Source: Polytrichum commune (taxonomy: Eukaryota; Streptophyta; Polytrichopsida; Polytrichales; Polytrichaceae). Taken from it: 64,000 bases of DNA. Each line of letters opens with the position of its first letter. The first letter of the stretch is position 1. The notes beneath the pieces were generated by a model that did no database searches, was not told the origin of the DNA, and was given only the letters and a program-made list of their open reading frames with translations. Shown here in pieces: positions 1-11,796 of this stretch. Location of the stretch: assembly GCA_950295325.1 (NCBI GenBank), contig OX485808.1:29348527-29412526 (forward strand), read 5' to 3'. A program made the translations under genes and the position numbers.

Positions 1-927
1 GCACAAGGGGGACCCCGGAGTGACACCCGGGACTTGTGGCGCCGTTGGTGAGAGGGCCCAAGTGATCCTAGTGTGGGTGAGGGCCCCGGGTGTGGGGAAC
101 GCCTCCCACCCACGGAGACTAGGAGGGTAAGGCCGTGAGCTATGCGTAGCTCATGGCGTGATGATTCTAGAATGCTCAAGATCACCTCAATCGGAGGTGT
201 GAGCTAGGAGTTATGGCCATTTGAGTGGGGCGCTGTCCCGGGACAGCGCCCTGGTACAGCAGTGCCTGGGAGTGATTCCCGGGACTGCCAAGGTTCAAAC
301 AGGCATAACTTCCTCAATACTTGCCCGAATGGGGCAAGTGAGGAGTCCATCGGCATCTACGTGAAGCGTAGATGAGGATGGAGTGGTTGGTTGTTGAAAT
401 CAGACATCATACAAGGAAGTTATGATGGTCTGAAGCTGATGGGGGCTTCTAGGCCCAGCGGCTAAGGGAAAGTGTCCACTTGGCCCCAACTCTTGGTGGA
501 GAGACAAGAGGTTGGTTGACGGTGGGGTAGGGGCCCCGCGTAGAGTCCTAGAGGCTTATAGGGGTGAGGTGGTGTGGCCTCACCCACCCGAGGCCGAACG
601 GCACGGCCTCCATGGGCTTTGGCCCATTGTGAGGCCATAGTTGCCTAGTATGGTTCGGGTTGTTGTAGTGTTGCTCCGGCAATGCGATGATCAACATAGG
701 ATTGGACTTCCATGGATGGAAGTCCACATCAAAGAAATGGGTTACGGATTAAGGGGTGAGTCCCGAAAGCAAAGTAGGAGGGTTGGTTCCCCTCCTTTGA
801 ATTATATGGTCCGGGGTAAGAGGAGCTAACCATTAGCATGGCGGTATGCGAAGGGTTAGCGCTCGTAACCTTTGCTAGAATTGAAAATTGGCAAGATTGT
901 CAAGGGGGGCTAGCAAGGGTTGCGACA
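1..927 (+). mobile_element. LTR of an LTR retrotransposon (copy 1, cut by window edge)
   Basis: This stretch aligns along its whole length with the complete solo LTR at 3044-4019, starting at about its base 42, so roughly 41 bases lie outside the window. It ends in the family's terminal motif GCGACA at 922-927. It is oriented opposite to the next LTR at 1311-2273. No primer-binding site follows its end; instead it abuts sequence belonging to the leader of the inverted element. Open frames inside it are short and not conserved, so it is not coding. Confidence in the LTR identity is high because three other copies in the window share it. Confidence 0.88.
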
Positions 928-1296
928 TTAAGAGGCCCGGACGCCTCATTTCCACCAAATTCATTCCAACATCAATACCTTCCAAGCATTTCGAATTGGA
1001 ATTTCAATCCAACATTAATGCCCTCCAAGGTTTTGGGTGCATTCGGTATTCTAGGCCCCAAATGCTTTTTGAGGTGTGCGGGAGCCCTTTCAAAGGACTC
1101 CACCATTTTCCTTACCGAATCCACCATCATGCCCACCATTGTCATTATAATCAATGGTATGGTCAAATTCCCTTGTACATGATCCTTGTTCCAATTTGAG
1201 CCTCACAACCTTTTGGAAACACCGGGTTCACCATCATAACCCGCACATTTGATAGCCATGTCTCCCTCAAAGTGCTAGCTCAAATATTGGAACCCT
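928..1296 (-). mobile_element. Retrotransposon leader / start of internal region between inverted LTRs
   Basis: On the minus strand this is the sequence directly after the primer-binding site, where the 5' leader and beginning of gag would lie. It contains one short minus-strand frame (972-1166, 64 codons) that I cannot assign to a known gag domain. Only about 380 bp separate the two inverted LTRs, so no pol genes are present. The region is a fragment of an element, not an intact one. Confidence 0.6.
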
Positions 1297-1308
1297 GCTC
1301 TGATACCA
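1297..1308 (-). other. Primer-binding site (initiator-Met tRNA type)
   Basis: The minus strand reads TGGTATCAGAGC two bases after the LTR end. That is the classical plant retrotransposon primer-binding site complementary to the 3' end of initiator methionine tRNA. Its position and spacing identify the LTR at 1311-2273 as a 5' LTR read on the minus strand. Confidence 0.9.
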
Positions 1309-1310
1309 AG

Positions 1311-2273
1311 TGTCGCAACCCTTGCTAGCCCCCCTTGACAATCTTGCCAATTTTCAATTCTAGCAAAAGTTACGAGCGCATTCCGCCATGCTAATGGTTA
1401 GCTCCTCCTACCCCGGACCATATAGTTCATAGGAGGGGAACCAACCCTCCTACTTTGCTTTCGGGACTCACCCCTTAATCGGTAACCAATTCCCAAATGT
1501 GGACTTCCATCCATGGAAGTCCAATCCTATCTTGATCATCGCATTGCCGGAGCAACACTACAACAACCCGAACCATACTAGGCAACTATGGCCTCACAAT
1601 GGGCCAAAGCCCATGGAGGCCGTGCCCTTCGGCCTCGGGTGGGTGAGGCCACACCACCTCACCCATATAAGCCTCTAGGACTCTACGCGGGGCCCCTACC
1701 TCACCGTCAACCAACCTTTTGTCTCTCTACCAAGAGTTGGGGCCAAGTAGACATTTTCCCTTAGCTGCTGGGCCGAGAAGCCCCCAGCAGCTTCAGACCA
1801 TCATAACTTCCTTGTATGGTGTCTGATGCTAACAAGCAACCACTCCATCCTCATCTACGCTTCACGTAGATGCCGATGGACTCCTCACTTGCCCCATTCA
1901 GGCAAGTCTTGGGGAAGTTATGCCTGTTTGAACCTTGGCAGTCCCGGGAATCACTCCCAGGCACTGCTGTACCAGGGCGCTGTCCCGGGACAGCGCCCCA
2001 CTCAAATGGCCATAACTCCTAGCTCACACCTCCGATTGAGGCGTTCTTGAGCATTCTAGAATCACCACGCCATGAGCTACGCACAGCTCATGGCCTTACC
2101 CTTGTGCATCCTAGTCTCCGAGGGTGGGAGGCGTTCCCAACGCCCGGGGCCCTCACCCACACTAGGATCACTTGGGCCCTTTCACCAATGGCGCCACAAG
2201 TCCCGGGTGTCACTCCGGGGTCCCCTTTGTGCCTCTGGTGTTTCGGGCACTCCTCATGGAGAGGTGCGCGACA
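1311..2273 (-). mobile_element. LTR of the same family, inverted (5' LTR on minus strand)
   Basis: The reverse complement matches the solo LTR at 3044-4019 along its full length (963 bp here against 976 bp). It begins TGTCGC and ends GCGACA, the family's TG...CA termini. The primer-binding site lies immediately inside it. The outer flank is ACTAC (2274-2278) and would be the target duplication if the partner end were visible. The inner end borders the leader fragment, and the next LTR outward is inverted. Confidence 0.9.
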
Positions 2274-2278
2274 ACTAC

Positions 2279-3038
2279 CCCCACTCTCACTACTCTAATG
2301 AAGGAAATCACAAACCATACCCGCCCCATACTCTGTTTTGTTTTTGCTTTCAACACATTAGGTGTGAATTTGCTCCGGCAGCCATGCTAGGTATCTCCTT
2401 CAACCTCTGCCACTTGGCATTCACTGATAACGCGCCACACAGTTCCTAGTCCCCATGGACTTGCTGCCTGCCTCTGGGCACAACAGAATAGGAGAGAGAA
2501 CAACAATGGCCCTGCCTCCGAATCCCAAGCGGCGAAGCCCAATCCCATCCTGTCTACGCACAACTTCGAACCAGCAAGAATTCCCAGTGCACGAATGCCA
2601 CTTCAGTTCACTCGGACCTTGACAATTCCCTGATGCAGTCGTATTCGCTCACTCGGATTCTCTTGGCTTCCATTTCAGTAGTTGCCCGCATTCTCTCCCT
2701 GAGGCACCGAGCAATGTTGTCCATGCTCGTCAACTCTGCTTCCATCTCAGATCTTCCCCCACTCAGATAACCCTCTTGATATGATATGCATTGCCGAATT
2801 CGGCAGCCTCCATATCGTTATCCTCGACATACTAGCTGTCCTACACCACCGTTGCCGCTGCTCCCGTTCCTTGTTGCTCTTCGTCTCCATAGCTTGAACC
2901 TGGGGTCTTCCTTCCAAACCCGATTCCGGTCGGCACTCTGCAATCTATGGCAACTGCTCCCTCATCCCAGATCCAGCCGACCTTTGTTGCTGCAGCCGGC
3001 GTCATAAGTTGAACCAGCTGCCGCCATCCTCGCACACC
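2279..3038. other. Spacer between LTR copies, no gene recognised
   Basis: This moderately GC-rich sequence lies between the inverted LTR and the solo LTR. Short open frames occur on both strands but none resembles a known domain. I see no tRNA-like cloverleaf and no terminal repeats. It may be older transposon or host DNA into which the LTR elements inserted. Confidence 0.4.
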
Positions 3039-3043
3039 ACTGT

Positions 3044-4019
3044 TGTCGCGCACCTCTCCATGAGGAGTGCCCGAAACACCATGGGCACAAGGGGGACCCC
3101 GGAGTGACACCCGGGACTTGTGGCGCCGTTGGTGAGAGGGCCCAAGTGATCCTAGTGTGGGTGAGGGCCCCGGGCGTTGGGAACGCCTCCCACCCACAGA
3201 GACTAGGAGGCACAAGGGTAAGGCCATGAGCTATGCGTAGCTCATGGCGTGGTGATTCTAGAATGCTCAAGACCACCTCAAGCGGAGGTGTGAGCTAGAA
3301 GTTATGGCCATTTGAGTGGGGCGCTGTCCCGGGACAGCGCCCTGGTACAGCAGTGCCTGGGAGTGATTCCCGGGACTGCCAAGGTTCAAACAGGCATAAC
3401 TTCCTCAATACTTGCCCGATTGGGGCAAGTGAGGAGTCCATCAGCATCTACGTGAAGCGTAGATGAAGATGGAGTGGTTGGTTGGTATGATCAGACATCA
3501 TACAAGGAAGTTATGATGGTCTGAAGCTGCTGGGGGGGTTCTAGGCCCAGCAGCTAAAGGAAAATGTCTACTTGGCCCCAACTCTTGGTAGAGAGACAAG
3601 AGGTTGGTTGACGGTGGGGTAGGGGCCCCGCGTGAAGTCCTAGAGGCTTATATGGGTGAGGTGGTGTGGCCTCACCCACCCGAGGCCGAACGGCAAGGCC
3701 TCCATGGGCTTTGGCCTATTGTGAGGCCATAGTTGCCTAGTATGCTTCGGGTTGTTGTAGTGTTGCTCCGGCAACGCGATGATCAACATAGGATTGGACT
3801 TCCATGGATGGAAGTCCACATTGGGGAAATGGGTTACCGATTAAGGGGTGAGTCCCGAAAGCAAAGTAGGAGGGTTGGTTCCCTCCTATGAACTATTGGT
3901 CCGGGGTAAGAGGAGCTATCCATTAGCATGGCGGAATGCGAAGGGTTAGCGACTCGTAACCTTTGCTAGAATTGAAAATTGGCAAGATGGTCAAGGGGGG
4001 GCTAGCAAGGGTTGCGACA
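3044..4019 (+). mobile_element. Solo LTR with perfect 5-bp target-site duplication
   Basis: This is a complete 976-bp LTR starting TGTCGCGCAC and ending GTTGCGACA. It is flanked on both sides by ACTGT (3039-3043 and 4020-4024), a perfect 5-bp target duplication. No primer-binding site follows and no polypurine tract precedes it, so it is a solo LTR left by recombination between the two LTRs of a former element. It contains many short perfect or near-perfect palindromes, including one of 22 bp at 3320-3341. Confidence 0.93.
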
Positions 4020-4024
4020 ACTGT

Positions 4025-5458
4025 TCCAAACTTGGGCTCAGCCTTGACACATTTTTTAGGCCCATAAGCTGGCAGCTTCAACCTCCTTCAGTCGCACAAC
4101 TCCCCGCATCCCTGCTTCTTCACCCTCTACGGTTACATCCTTCGCTTCGCCACACTACTCCCCGCACTAGCTGACCTTTTTTTCCAGAGAGAGAGAGACA
4201 GGAGAGGAGAGCCACTGAACAACCAACCGAAGCTGATCCCGGACTCCGGATTTCACTAGGGTCGACAATGCCTTCCCCCCGTAACGAACAGTGACTAGTC
4301 CCATTCTGGTTAATTATAAAACCCAACTTGCAAAGCCTAAGCTCCAAGCTTAAGAACCTCCTAATTAACTCTAAATAATTCCTTTGGACCTACAAGAACT
4401 AAAACACTAACATCCTAGCTTTAACTTTAATTCTAATCCAAACTCAAGGCCCCCACTCTTTTTATGTTTCTGAGTAATTGATGAAAAATCAAAGCCTAAG
4501 TTTTAATGGTTTTTTTAGCTTAAGAACACATGTGGGCACAAAATTCGGGCTCACAAAGCGACATGATGAACAACAAGGAATTGGTGAAGCACTTTGAAGA
4601 AACTAAGGCTAGACATTCCAATGAAAAGAAGCGTAGGCATTGATGAGGACATCAATCTCCTTTAGCGGGGGAGAGACGCTAGTAGCACACTTAGCTTGAA
4701 GGCTAATGGCTCCACAACATGTACTTGTTCTTTGGCTTGAGGCAATAAAATTCAACTTTAGTGGTGCAAAAAGAAAAGTATGGGATGAGGTCCTAGTCTT
4801 GTACTTATGCTTGGTTAGTGGAAAAGGGGGAATAGACATGCCAAACTAGGTTGGGTAAGCCGAGTAATTGGGGGCCATGTCTTGGAGGGGCCTTGAATAA
4901 AACCAAGAAACCTCTTAGCCGTGGGCTTGTTTGGGCGGGGGCAAGGTGATGGCACATGCTCATAAAAATGCTACCCGCGAGCTAACGAAAGTTGGCGCAT
5001 GGGAGTCATGAACCCATGTCTCGAAAAAGCAAAGTGGGAACCGAGTCGGGCAGGACTTGGCATCACCCCCGTGCGATCGAATCGTGGCTTAACAATGGAA
5101 AGCCATCTTGGAGTTGCAACCGAGACAACTTAGTGGAAGCGTTAAGGTCTCGCCTAGATGTGTCATGTTAGGCAAGTGGAGCCTAACGGGGGAGGCCCCA
5201 AAGGAGGGGCAACCCAAGTGGGTCCCAAAGTGGGTGGGTCTAGTATAGGTTAGGTCCTTGGAGGAGAGATCCAAGGTCGCTAACGGACCACTTAGAGGAA
5301 GGACACCTTTGGGACTATGCCAAATTTGAAGATGCATTGTGGGGGTCGCGCCCTAAGGTAAACACAATGCCGCACCATAGAGGATGGCAACTTGAGAATT
5401 GGTGTGCCGACTACGAGTATAGTCAATGAGGGCATCGACTCCATTTGGTGGGGGTGAG
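4025..5458. other. Probable retroelement-derived DNA, no intact gene
   Basis: This block lies between the solo LTR and an LTR fragment. No intact coding region is visible. Its last bases (5447-5458) form a G-rich, mostly purine tract directly before the LTR start at 5459, the position expected of a polypurine tract. The region may therefore include the 3' end of an internal domain. This is inference from position only. Confidence 0.35.
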
Positions 5459-5626
5459 TGTCGCGCACCTCTCCATGAGGAGTGCCCGAAAGACCATGGG
5501 CACAAGGGGGACCCCGGAGTGACACCCGGGACTTGTGGCGCCGTTGGTGAGAGGGCCCAAGTGATCCTAGTGTGGGTGAGGGCCCCGGGCGTTGGGAACG
5601 CCTCCCACCCACGGACACTAGGAGGC
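5459..5626 (+). mobile_element. LTR fragment (first ~168 bp)
   Basis: The sequence starts with the family terminus TGTCGCGCACC and follows the solo LTR closely up to about 5626, where similarity stops abruptly. It is a truncated LTR. A G-rich tract immediately upstream is consistent with its having been a 3' LTR. Confidence 0.85.
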
Positions 5627-6785
5627 ACGTCTACATGCAAGCCTCACACCACTAAACTAGCACCAATACACCAATGCAATGTGAAATATTGGGCGCTACA
5701 TTATACTTGAGCAAAAGGTTGATCTTTTTCATCCACGTCAACACCCTAGGGTTCCATTAGGATTTCTTGGCAGTTGGTGTTGCCTAGATCTAGTTTCAAA
5801 TTTTCATATCTCATTTCAAATGTCCAAATCTATTATTTGACTCTCTTTTAAAATGTCACTCGGTACATGCTTACATGATGGCATGGATGTCCATGTTCAA
5901 ACGTATCGTACCAAAGTGCAACCTTGTCTAGGACATGCTCATGTTCTTGTTCCAGAGGTCCAATGTGTCGTAATTCTAAGATCTAGATCCCGGGACATGG
6001 GACATGGGCAAGGTTCAGAGCATGTGACAAGTTAACCTTAATGACCCAAGCTGGAGGTGTCAGAATACATTGTTGTTATTCCACATTTTCTAGTCAAGCC
6101 CCACCACCCACCACAACTGGCACCAACTGGTTTACCCTTGTTGATTTACAAACCTTGGCTCGTTTAATGTGAGGGCATATGATGAGTTTTAATTAGTATA
6201 CTTCAAAAGAGGTCCATACATGTGTGCACTGTTCTTAACAAGTAATTCAGTTACTTTTTTGAGTCTGCCAAGTGATTTTGTAATAATGAAATATCACCTC
6301 CTGCCTTCAAATGGAGTGTCCCTGTTTATAATTAGTGACTTGAGGATTGCAATCCACGGAAATGAGCAAAGTGTGCAGGGGAGCAGACAAATATTCTGCA
6401 CTTCATTTTGTGCTGTATAAATAAAAAGAAGCAATACCTAACTGATGTTTGATGTAAACGTTTGATGTTCATGGATTGCTTGCATCAGCGCTGGCAAGTC
6501 AAAAGTAACTTGACAAGGAAATTTTTGAAACTGAAATGCATAATAACAAGCCCAAATCACTCAGCTTCCAGCACAGTAGTCACTATAACACCTAGTGTAT
6601 GCATACCATTATTTCACAAATTTCCAGACACAATCCTCAGTCATGAGAATCCTTCAAACATTTTCACCAGCTAGATTTCCTCACGAACTGTCATCACTCT
6701 CATCCTGTTTGAAGCACTGTACCTGTTTCAGCTAATTGGCTAAGTAATAAGAAATCCAAATATCTACAGATAATAAATACTGATG
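5627..6785. other. Intergenic / 3' flank of the IST1-like gene
   Basis: No conserved coding region is seen. The part nearest 6785 should hold the 3' untranslated region of the minus-strand IST1-like gene, but I could not place its polyadenylation site with confidence. Confidence 0.4.
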
Positions 6786-9700
6786 CTACCGCTTCATCTT
6801 CAGATTGTCAAATTGTGTTTGTACATCATCATAATCATCTTTTCGAGGTGAAGATTCACTCCCAAATACCTGCCCAGCTGAATCTCTAGTTCGCAGGCCC
6901 CTTCTAGCCCAACCTCCAGGCCTTGTCTTTACTGAAAAAGGGAGGTCATCAAATGCAGGTTTTGGTGGGCTTGATGCAGGCAAGGCAATGTCCTCATCAT
7001 AGCCAGATTTCCATGTTGAGGCACCAAATCGAGAGGTCTTCTGTGATCTTCCAACTGATCCTTCCTCGACAAACAAGGATGGACGGTCTTGGCTCTTTGA
7101 AGCAAGCTTTGAACTTCCTGATGCCCCACTATGTGGCTCTTCAAATTTTGTAGATCTTTTAAATGACCTTGACTGTAAGTCTTCTCCCTCGAATTCATCG
7201 ACTTTGTTATAGTAGTCGGTTGATTTAAAGGCACCATATGGATTCAAAGATTCTTCTCTGTTGACAGAAATAGGTTCATAGTCTTCAGGTGTTGTTTTCG
7301 AGTGCCATTTTAGCCCACCACTTTTCTTCCCAGATGTGCTGTCACCACCGTACGACCGGTTATCACGTTCCTGCTTTCCTGCTCTTGAGAAGATGGAGTC
7401 CTCAACCTCCTTCGGAGAGTCATCATCAAATATTGGTCTTCGAGATGCCTCTGCTGACTCAAAGTCCAGCCTGGATGCCTTTAAAGGGGCTTCACGATGT
7501 GCATGTGCGCCATGAGTTTCAACTGGCTTGTATGATTGAGTTTGATGCTTTGCCTTTGTACCAGAAGGACCTCTCCCACGAGGCACATCATACTCTTCTA
7601 CATCACTGTCAGTGTCAAATGTTGGCGCTAGGTTGCTTCCTCCCTTGCTTCGGCTCTGCGAAGTTTCAGCTTTCACAGCCACATTCCCGCCATCTTCACT
7701 GTCACTGTCCAAATCTGTGCAACTACTGTCATCCTGAGCTGCATCATGTGAATCCTGCCTTACAACATTGGACTCCTTACTTTCATGTTCCTTATGTTTT
7801 CTGGCTAGATCAGCAGCAGCTTGCGCTGCCGCCACTGCCCGGTCAGCCGACTTTGCAGCCGCCAAAGCTGCTGCTGCTACATCCATATAGTCATGTTTCT
7901 CCTCTTCCTTCGCATTTGGACCAGTGTCATACTTCATACCACGTAGATCCTCCTCAATCCCCTCATCCTTCTGCAGCCCTTGTGGTCTAGGGACAGTTGG
8001 TGAAGGGACCTCATATTTCATAGGAGGAATGTTCTTGAAAGAGGGAGATTGCTGCTCATGAGGCTTGCTTGAGAATTGAGGAGAAGATACCCCAGCTTGA
8101 GCAGCAGGCAACTTGGACACTTTCTCAGATGTTGAAGCTGTAGAGGCACTTTTGTTTGCTAGATTGGTGGGTACGGAGGGTAGCGCTTCTGCCTTGTCAG
8201 ATGGGTGAAGTGGCATCAAATGGGCACTCATGAAATCAGTTGGTCCATCCTGTTCAAATAGGTCAGACATTGATTCATAGAAGGTGAACAACATATATAC
8301 ACTCAGGAGATGAAGAAGCTTGATATTCTTGAGATTTGGATGACAAAAGCACTAAAAAGCAGCACAGTCATGCATAAGCTCTCCCAAATCTGAGAACTGA
8401 ACCCTCTCCATGAAGCTAGACTAAGCAAACGAAAAATTGTCCCAAAATTGTTCCTATGTCTTGGCCCCAACCTACCAGCTAAACAAGTTTGGTGGGAGAC
8501 AGGTCTGACAGTAATAGTTAGGTGTGAAGCTTACAAGCAGATCTTCATGTACTTTTGTAAGTTCCGCTTCAGCATCAGTAGCATCCCATTCTACATTGTG
8601 CTCAGCTGCAATCTCCTTCATCAACTTCAACTTCACTTCCCCAGGTGGAGCACGTACAGAGAGCTTCTCAATAATCTGCCAGTGTCTCCATGTTTCAAAG
8701 CATTCAGGGGTTATTACAATTACATAAAGCAGTTCCACACCCAGGATTACAGTGATAGCCATCAACAGTTGGCATTTTTGTATCAATGTAAGTGTACACA
8801 AATATGACACTTTTCACAATATAAGACACGTTTGTAAATAGGTGAAGGATATAGACATCCTATACCCGCAGCAACACAGAGTCAAGAATTGATATATGCA
8901 ACATATAGCAGCAACACATGCAAGTTAAGAATCTAGATCTAACTTACCCGGCGATTGACACCACAATCAGGGCGGAGCTCAGCTGCCGCTGCTGCAAATT
9001 CCTTCCCATATTTGGCAGCAAAAAGTGCTCTAATTTGCAATAGCTCAGGCAAATCAGAACACCGAGGAGACGCAAATATCAGGCTTGAAATGGCCTCCTT
9101 CAAATCTAGAGGACAGGTTCTGCAAGTTGAGTGTCAACGCCAAACCCTTCAGAAAAATATCTACTTCAAAAAAAGGTTCTTCAATAGCATCCATTAGAAT
9201 TTATATTCGTATTATAGGAAAGCTCCTATGATATATTTTGCAAAATTTATCCAAGGTTTAATTAAAGACCATAACCAGTCTGTCGTTTTGGGTCATGCCA
9301 TGTTAATTGCTGCACTGAATTTGAAGAGAAAATTTTTGTAAAGATGATGTTGACCAGCTCGGATTGTATACTTACTTTTGAGATTCTATTATGGGAAGCC
9401 GAACAGCCACAAGCTCGCAAAAAAGTTCAAGTATGTCATAAGCTGCCAAAATGTTCTGCTCCCTTATTATGTGCTCAACCTGAAATTGATGCAATGTAAG
9501 GTAAGGTATCATGTACACTTAAAGAAAAGAGGGCTAGCACCCAATACAGATGACAACTTTCAAAAATCCAAGGCAGTTCAACATATCTACATCAACAAAT
9601 GGTACTAGATGACTCAAAAATGGATAGTTGCAATGAAAATCCTGCAATAAGTGAGGCAATCATACTCGAATTCGTGCACTGGGCTCTTGACCAGTGGTGA

Positions 9701-10180
9701 GCAGCTGAGCAATCTCCTTGCGCATCTGCTTGACTTGGATATCCCTCTTGTTGCGGAGGAGCTTAATGCGCGCCATAGCCAGCCTCAGCAGTGTCTTGCT
9801 GTATATAAACACATTAACAGTAGCATGAGCACATGAAAGTAGCCCAAAATACCTGAAGTCAGGAATACTCAGGACAATAAACAACAGAGTGGCATAGACC
9901 AGATAAGAGCCACTTTTCCATGTTAAATTATCAACGTAGCTCTAAATAAAAACAAACTGGCAAAGCATCTCTGTACACTTGTACACGACTCTCAGGTCAA
10001 CCCAGCTCTCCAACACCATAATACCCTCCTGAAACCTGCATACCTATTTTCCTACATGCATCCTACTTCTTGGATTTGTAAGTTGACTTTATACAGCTAC
10101 CACCATGGGACTTATGATTATATAGAGCTTACTCACCATTTTGAGGCCTTGAATCCCTTTCCAAGCATGACATCAAACAT
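6786..10180 (-). CDS. IST1: IST1-like protein (regulator of Vps4 in the ESCRT / multivesicular-body pathway), 685 aa
   Basis: Six coding exons on the minus strand: 10137-10180, 9666-9798, 9376-9479, 8948-9119, 8535-8675 and 6786-8249. All introns are GT-AG and phases agree, giving 685 codons plus TAG. The first exon encodes MFDVMLGKGFKASK, typical of plant IST1-like proteins. Residues 1 to about 185 form the helical IST1 domain, with KLLRNKRDIQVKQMRKEIA, a basic helix, and CGVNRR near its end. IST1 proteins bind ESCRT-III CHMP1 and the Vps4 AAA-ATPase and tune membrane scission at multivesicular bodies; that role is inferred from family. The last exon (residues 199-685) is low-complexity: an Ala/Lys-rich stretch (AAAALAAAKSADRAVAAAQA), acidic Ser/Asp segments, and a charged C-terminus ending KMKR. 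Exon 4 ends NRR where relatives usually have NRQ-L. Family and exon structure are sure; the particular paralogue is not. Confidence 0.93.
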
Positions 10181-10214
10181 GGTGTCAAGCTGTCAGGAAT
10201 CAAGTGGCTTCTCG
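10181..10214 (-). other. 5' UTR part of the first coding exon of the IST1-like gene
   Basis: A splice acceptor (ATTGCAG) on the minus strand precedes the sequence CGAGAAGCC at 10214, and 34 bases of leader follow before the ATG at 10180. This indicates a noncoding exon further upstream. Confidence 0.65.
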
Positions 10215-11277
10215 CTGCAATGATTATATAACTTCACCACACACACCCCAGGTTGTGCTTTGTGCTACAGCTGCAAAGAATTAATAAAGCATAATTAGTT
10301 TCACAAATTTCACTGCAAAATTGATTGGCTGATCAAACCTTGCTTGTTAGTAACCACACACAACCTTGAACCTTGCTCTATTGAAAATTACACATGAACA
10401 GAAGCTACTCCAGCAAATCTGACTCAAATAGAAAAGACAGAAAGACAAAGAGGCTCTCTGACAAGGAGGACCAATAGAGAAGAATAAAGAATGAACACTT
10501 CATAACCAATAAGAAGAGATTTACAGGAGCTCATTGTCAACCCAAGAATGATGTTCGTGATTTATCAAGCATTACAACTCCCGAAAAAAATGCTTTCCAA
10601 ATTTTGTAGCTGCTTCAGCAATCGATCAATAGTGACAAGGATTGAAATACCGATTTCTTAATGGCCAAATCTAGAAGGTTACTGTAAATTTGAATTTCAA
10701 CAACAATTCCATTTCTTAAGCATTTATCTTAACTTAAGAGCAGAATAAAAATCATAAAAGATGCCAGCTCTTTCTTTTCTGCAGAATACCTATCTGCGCC
10801 TTAACCCTTAAAAGACCGAAGGTGTGTTTGTAGGTGCTTATACGAGAAAAGTGACGATTTGTAAGAACCCCCAAGAAGTACTGAAATATTATTTTATTTG
10901 ATCTAAGGTATTGGAATCCATATTTAGCACAACCTTTCAAAACAGGAAGTCAAAATAAAGTCATACGTGACAACGGTGATTACATTACTTAAACGTGGTA
11001 TGTATTTATATATAGATCATTTATACTAGCTCAAATCTCCCGATAGATCATTCTACATATATTTAATCTCTGACTGAAATCTTAAATCTCCTCCATATGA
11101 CACGACATCTTGAGGCCCAGATTGGGTCAGCCTCTCGGACCTTTAAGGGTTGATAAGGTGTTGCTAACAATCATGAGTTTGTACACAAGTTGCCATTCAG
11201 AAGCAAAAAGAAACTCACAATTCTCTTTAACCATCAATAATCAAAACGAGCTGCAATGAAATTGGAGGGATGATCAC

Positions 11278-11700
11278 CTACTACAAAGCCTGCTCCACAA
11301 CTGAATCACAGTTTGTGCGACAAAATTGTTCCACTAGCTCCCAATCTTTCTTCAACTATGTCTTCTTCGACACAGAAAACGAATCGATCGTGGAAGAAAA
11401 CGGAGTCAGATCCACCAACGCAGAGGAAAAATTCTCTTGCCTTCCATCAAACGACCAGAAGATGATGAATTCCACACCAATTTGTGCACCGAAACGTTCG
11501 TGAGGAAGCTCTGGAGACAGAAGAGCGAAAATCTGTAGCTCCCAATAAGATGGAAAGGTGACCAACACGGCAGCAAACAACGCAAGAAGGTTCACTGAAT
11601 TTTCGTCTCTGCTCCCGCGAAACTTTCTGTGCAAAATTGCTAAAAACCCTAGAACGTCTGACGGATGTAGTAAAAACTTGGAGGAAGCTGCGCAACTCCG
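11278..11700 (-). promoter_or_regulatory. Likely noncoding first exon / promoter-proximal region of the IST1-like gene
   Basis: On the minus strand this stretch is less AT-rich than its surroundings, contains CTAGGGTTTT (typical of plant 5' leaders) near 11650, and ends in a good donor (GTAG followed by gtgatcat) at 11278. Splicing to the acceptor at 10214 would remove a leader intron of about 1063 bp. The upstream boundary is approximate, and no clear TATA box was found. Small frames here (for example the 92-codon one) are probably upstream ORFs or chance. Confidence 0.5.
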
Positions 11701-11796
11701 ATCGCAAAGCTACGGGTCATCCTATGTTTCTCATCCGCCTTTCATCCCATTAACATCCATCCGCACTAAGGAAGACATGCCTAATCTAATTACTTA

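Noticed and set aside
2072-5640. Proteins of 83-128 codons in the LTRs (for example those containing WEAFPTPGALTHTRITWAL)
   Set aside because: They recur only because the LTR recurs, in several frames and both strands. They are noncoding LTR sequence.
7289-7990. A 233-codon plus-strand frame inside the IST1-like gene
   Set aside because: It is antisense to the last IST1-like exon, is His/Pro/Leu-rich as expected for the complement of a low-complexity coding strand, and has no domain.
8250-8294. IST1-like last exon starting at 8294 with its own ATG
   Set aside because: A good acceptor (TTTGAACAG) at 8250-8258 joins exon 5 in phase to the conserved DGPTDF segment. The extra codons are intron.
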